Shown here piece after piece: positions 7,175-9,382 of a DNA stretch of 9,382 nt. How positions within the stretch are numbered: position 1 is the stretch's first letter; each line of letters starts with the position of its first letter. Position numbers and translations under genes: made by a program. Source of the DNA: Gammaproteobacteria bacterium (GTDB lineage: Bacteria; Pseudomonadota; Gammaproteobacteria; SZUA-152); assembly GCA_003229995.1 (NCBI GenBank), contig QIGJ01000243.1, positions 1 through 9,382 of the forward strand, written 5' to 3'. The notes below the pieces were generated by a model. It made no database searches, was not told the origin of the DNA, and saw only the letters and a program-made list of their open reading frames with translations.

Positions 7175-8257
7175 CTATTTCCATTTATATCTTATACGAC
7201 CAGTATGAGACTTATAAGATACAAGTTTTTCATGTTGTAAACGCCCCCTAACAATTCCTGGCGCAATACCTATACTGCTTGAAAACGTGTTAATACTTGA
7301 TTGAGAAAAATCACCCATCAATTTAAATATTTTAAACTTTTTTTCAGGTATCAATGTTATCTGAGCAAATCTATCCGCTTCATTTTCTTGCTTTTCCCAT
7401 TCCGAAGGCCGCGTGTTGTTTTCTAGAAAGGTATGTCTTTTGTCGTGTAAGAGTATATGACCCAGCTCATGAAATAAACTAAACCAAAATATGTCAGCCC
7501 AACCACCTCTGAGTGACATCATTATCACTCCTTTCGTTTTTTTAACCCAGAAAGTTGCTCCAGTAGTATAGGTTTTCTTAAAATGTGGCATTATAACTAG
7601 AGCAATACCACATTGCTGTAAAATTAACTTAAGACTTGGAAAGAATTCACTTGGATCATTTTTAAGCGTTAATCCCCGAATATCCGAAATTTTTGAGAGT
7701 AAAGTTTCTCTATAATATTCATCACACTCTATATGCTTAGAAATTACAACCCCAGCTCTTAACCACGATGCTAGAGCTTCATGGTTAATTTCGTTATTTG
7801 TATTTTGTCTAAAGGCCGGATTAAATTCCTTAACTTCCTTCAAATTAAACAAAGACGAAACTCCAAAAAACCGTCGAAGACTCTGAACTTTTGTTAAAGC
7901 GTTTCTAGTTTTTTCCACTAGCTCTAACTTAGATAGCTCTAAATATGGAAAATCTGCCAAAATAATCTCTTCTTTTTTAGCGTTTTCAGACTCAATTTGG
8001 CTCGCCATATTCAACCTATACTCTAACTCCAAATTACTCCAAAAATACGCAGGCACACCTAAAACTTTTTCTAGCTGAATAGAAGTCTCTGGAGTAATTG
8101 CTTTCTCACCTTTAATTATTTCATTTATAGCTTGAGCTGGTCGTCCCATTCTACGAGCCAATTCAGCTTGATTAAGCCCCATATCTTCAAGTACTTCCTC
8201 CAAGTACTCACCTGGAGGAATAGCTATGTCTGTTACAAAATTTTGTTCAATCATCAT
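7175..8257 (-). CDS. higA: HigA-type antitoxin fused to an ImmA/IrrE zinc-peptidase domain
   Basis: A 360-residue protein with two parts. Residues 12-80 are an XRE/HigA helix-turn-helix (PPGEYLEEVLEDMGLNQ, then AELARRMGRPAQAINEIIKG and GVPAYFW), expected to bind operator DNA and neutralise HigB. The C-terminal half carries HELGH at 263-267, an HExxH zinc site, followed by ENEAD at 291-295 as the probable third-ligand helix. This is the ImmA/IrrE peptidase pattern known from regulators of mobile elements and stress. Simple HigA proteins are about 90-130 residues; this long two-domain form is a known variant. The ATG at 8257 overlaps the end of higB by 11 bases. GAGGAGG (8270-8276) lies 12 bases upstream inside higB, so the two are translationally coupled. 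It is AT-rich, unlike algC and the cys genes, which suggests transfer. Whether the peptidase is active cannot be judged here. Confidence 0.88.
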   Translation of the reverse strand: MMIEQNFVTDIAIPPGEYLEEVLEDMGLNQAELARRMGRPAQAINEIIKGEKAITPETSIQLEKVLGVPAYFWSNLELEYRLNMASQIESENAKKEEIILADFPYLELSKLELVEKTRNALTKVQSLRRFFGVSSLFNLKEVKEFNPAFRQNTNNEINHEALASWLRAGVVISKHIECDEYYRETLLSKISDIRGLTLKNDPSEFFPSLKLILQQCGIALVIMPHFKKTYTTGATFWVKKTKGVIMMSLRGGWADIFWFSLFHELGHILLHDKRHTFLENNTRPSEWEKQENEADRFAQITLIPEKKFKIFKLMGDFSQSSINTFSSSIGIAPGIVRGRLQHEKLVSYKSHTGRIRYKWK

Positions 8258-8549
8258 AGTGTTTACTGACCTCCTCTATAACAGCGATATTCAAAACATC
8301 ATCTTCCAAGGTAAATATTAGTCGATAAAAGCCAGTCAGGTTGATGGCATATTGACCAAGCCTATCTCCCTTTAAAGGATGACATCTAAGTCCTGGTAAT
8401 TTTTTTAAGTCATCAAGGTTGTCTATTGCCTTGATGATATTTATTCTCTGTATGTATTTACGACCAACCGAAGACCCAAATTCCCTAACTGATTGTTTTG
8501 ATTCCAAATAACACTTTTCTAGTTTTCCTGTACGGAACTGAACTATCAA
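8247..8549 (-). CDS. higB: HigB-type (RelE superfamily) toxin
   Basis: A 100-residue toxin of the RelE/ParE superfamily, HigB branch. Members are ribosome-dependent mRNA endonucleases that inhibit growth when their antitoxin is lost. The family core is clear: LRCHPLKGDRLGQYAINLTGFYRLIF fits the HigB pattern L..HPLKGDR.GQYAI....YRL.F and is followed by a C-terminal strand LNIAVIEEVSKHY. The start is a TTG at 8549 because AAGGA (8556-8560) lies six bases upstream and no in-frame ATG is available; TTG starts are weak and suit a toxin. Gene order toxin-then-antitoxin is typical of higBA and opposite to most TA pairs. It shares an operator-promoter with higA, its overlapping downstream partner. 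Confidence 0.88.
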   Translation of the reverse strand: MIVQFRTGKLEKCYLESKQSVREFGSSVGRKYIQRINIIKAIDNLDDLKKLPGLRCHPLKGDRLGQYAINLTGFYRLIFTLEDDVLNIAVIEEVSKHYDD

Positions 8550-8581
8550 AACATTTCCTTTAACTTAATAAGTATATCGGC

Positions 8582-8616
8582 ATTATACTATTCACCTTAA
8601 AGGTGAATAGTATAAT
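8582..8616 (-). promoter_or_regulatory. higBA promoter with 35-bp palindromic operator
   Basis: ATTATACTATTCACCTT (8582-8598) and its exact reverse complement (8600-8616) flank one base, a perfect 17-bp-arm palindrome 32 bases before the higB start. On the minus strand its leading-side end supplies a consensus -10, TATAAT (8587-8582), placing the transcript start near 8575. There is no good -35. An operator covering the core promoter is what is expected for autorepression by HigA alone or with HigB. Confidence 0.75.
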
Positions 8617-8695
8617 TCCTTCATGTTGTAATGTCGAGGAAACTTATGGCCCTGCCAGTTTTTCTAACTTATTAACAAATCGATCTGTATCACAA
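8617..8695. other. Spacer between the higBA operator and the IS3-like end
   Basis: About 80 bases with no recognisable gene or repeat. It separates the palindromic operator from the first insertion-sequence terminus. A second attC-like site, which a higBA cassette would need on this side, was looked for and not found. Confidence 0.3.
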
Positions 8696-8720
8696 TGAAG
8701 TGGTCCCCTACAACTGGACA
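8696..8720. repeat. Probable terminal inverted repeat of an IS3-family element
   Basis: The sequence starts TGAAGTGGTCCCC and ends CTACAACTGGACA. IS3-family ends commonly start with TG, carry a run of Cs about ten bases in and finish TGGACA. It lies 43 bases past the stop codon of the IS3-like transposase tail, the right place for its right-hand end. The matching left end is not in the window. Recognition is by resemblance only. Confidence 0.45.
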
Positions 8721-8762
8721 ACCTGAGGAAAAATTAAGCGCTAACATATTGGTTAATCAAGC

Positions 8763-9064
8763 TCAGGCAGCTTGTAAAATGGTTTGATGTTGATAGTAAA
8801 CCTCATCTGGGGTTAAGTTAGGAATGGGCACGTAATAACTTCCCAGTCTAGCGCTCAGATTTAGTGCGACTTCGTTCGTTCTGATTGAACAAAAGTGCAG
8901 GAATAGTCAGCTTTTGTGATTGAGGAACGGGCGAAGACGGGCTGAAGCCGAGATGCTAGAGTGGGAAATTATTACGTGCCCGTTCCTTATCAAGACCTTG
9001 ATGAAATCGTTCTCGATTATACCACTCAAACCAGTGGATTAAGCTTTGCTTTACCTCCTTCAGG
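8763..9064 (-). pseudogene. C-terminal tail of an IS3-like transposase, split by a fold-back element
   Basis: Reading leftward, the frame gives KQSLIHWFEWYNRERFHQGL (about 9050-8991), the YN..R.H..L signature at the end of the DDE integrase core. It then runs into inserted DNA and stops at 8956. Past the insert, the frame resumes as NLTPDEVYYQHQTILQAA and stops at TGA 8765-8763. Removing the insert 8821-8986 plus one copy of the flanking TTA joins the two parts in frame as HQGLDNLTPDEVYY, a textbook IS3-type C-terminus. Everything upstream of about 9064, including the catalytic residues, is missing and replaced by IS200-type sequence, so the gene is dead. Confidence 0.8.
8821..8986. mobile_element. 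166-bp fold-back (MITE-like) element with TTA duplication
   Basis: The two ends are inverted repeats beginning GGAAYGGGCACGTAATAA; of the outer 32 positions (8821-8852 against 8986-8955), 29 match. Weaker complementarity continues inward, with ACTTCGTTCGTTC against a copy reading TCTTCGCCCGTTC and a shared ACAAAAG, so the whole element can fold into one long imperfect hairpin. TTA occurs directly on both sides (8818-8820 and 8987-8989), a 3-bp target duplication. Excising the element restores the reading frame of the transposase it interrupts. There is no coding capacity. The parent transposon is not known; a 3-bp TNA duplication and GGAA ends would fit an IS5-type family, which is inference. 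Confidence 0.8.
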
Positions 9065-9193
9065 GAGCGCACCATAAATTGACTGCCTACGGTACTTCGG
9101 AACAAATACAACGTGATATTTGCAATAATGTTTAACGTGAGCTTGGCTTTGCCAGTCTCTAGAACTTGCCGGTTCAAAGGAGGCCATTTTCAT
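9060..9193 (-). pseudogene. N-terminal fragment of an IS200/IS605-family TnpA transposase
   Basis: From ATG 9193 (or ATG 9187) the minus strand encodes MKMASFEP then SRDWQSQAHVKHYCKYHVVF and VPKYRRQSIYGAL. The stretch KYHVVFVPKYRR is the characteristic first beta-strand region of the small Y1 HUH transposases of IS200/IS605. After about 44 residues the similarity ends near 9065-9060, where the DNA switches to the IS3-like tail, so the HUH and tyrosine motifs are missing. No TnpB-like gene is recognised. The fragment is inactive. Confidence 0.75.
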
Positions 9194-9230
9194 ACACGCA
9201 CGCCGTTTCGGCAGAGCCTATTCGAGTCTT

Positions 9231-9245
9231 ACCGCCAAAGGCGGT
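9231..9245. repeat. Short hairpin upstream of the TnpA fragment (possible IS200-type left end)
   Basis: ACCGCC (9231-9236) and GGCGGT (9240-9245) close an AAA loop. It lies 38 bases upstream of the TnpA start, where IS200/IS605 elements have the subterminal hairpin recognised by the transposase. A second small hairpin, GCCG-TTT-CGGC (9202-9212), lies between. The exact element end and cleavage site could not be fixed. Confidence 0.45.
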
Positions 9246-9382
9246 GGTTTACCATTGTTTAATTATCACTGGCCGGTCGTTAATTGACACGAATGAAAGG
9301 GATGATTTTTCATTCAAAACTCAACCGATCAATTTTCGCCGACACACAAAAAGATTTTAAGATTTTTCCACCACTAACGTCA
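9246..9382. other. Right-edge non-coding region with inverted repeats
   Basis: No gene is supported here. The visible structure is GAATGAAA (9291-9298) with its complement TTTCATTC (9308-9315) around nine bases, nested in AATTGA (9282-9287) and TCAATT (9329-9334). Nested repeats of this kind suggest the terminus of another insertion sequence continuing to the right, but no family could be assigned. Confidence 0.3.

Noticed and set aside
8956..9177. A 73-codon minus-strand open frame as one real gene
   Set aside because: Its first half is out-of-frame translation of the IS200-type TnpA fragment, and only the second half is genuine IS3 transposase sequence; its last residues come from the fold-back insert.
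9166..9360. A 64-codon plus-strand open frame at the right edge
   Set aside because: It runs antisense through the TnpA N-terminus and the hairpins, has no ribosome-binding site and resembles no family.

Overview
The window looks like a chromosomal segment of a gammaproteobacterium. The reasons are a CysB-type regulator, a full-length AlgC-type phosphomannomutase/phosphoglucomutase, and an assimilatory APS-reductase form of CysH rather than the enteric PAPS form. Base composition changes along the window. The sulfur genes and algC are moderately GC-rich, while the stretch from about 6900 to the right end is clearly AT-rich and carries toxin-antitoxin and transposon sequence.

Left part (1-5242): sulfate assimilation. 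On the minus strand a probable operon reads TSUP-family permease (4105-3335), siroheme sulfite/nitrite reductase CysI with an unusual C-terminal extension (3287-1179), and [4Fe-4S] APS reductase CysH (1138-440). It ends in a clear intrinsic terminator (about 421-388). Divergent from it is the LysR regulator cysB (4316-5242), whose promoter lies in the shared control region. Together these genes reduce APS to sulfite and sulfite to sulfide, with CysB as the likely activator and the permease as a probable sulfur-oxyanion transporter. The first 107 bases hold the N-terminus of a minus-strand gene that resembles the YcaQ-type winged-helix family.

Middle (5243-6936): algC (5503-6888) with a strong hairpin behind it. 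Squeezed between cysB and algC is a fossil: the last roughly 55 codons of a C5 cytosine DNA methyltransferase on the minus strand. It keeps motif IX/X sequence but is frameshifted and has lost the rest of the gene.

Right part (6937-9382): an accessory region. A higBA toxin-antitoxin pair (8549-7175, minus strand) has an antitoxin fused to an ImmA/IrrE-type zinc-peptidase domain. It has a 35-bp palindrome over its promoter and an attC-like fold-back just past its 3' end. Beyond it lie the right end and C-terminal tail of an IS3-like transposase, split by a 166-bp fold-back element (MITE-like) flanked by TTA duplications. Next come an IS200/IS605 TnpA N-terminal fragment and several small hairpins. 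Both flanks of algC therefore carry remnants or live copies of defence and mobile genes, which suggests a recurrent insertion site.

No rRNA, tRNA, CRISPR array or replication origin was recognised.
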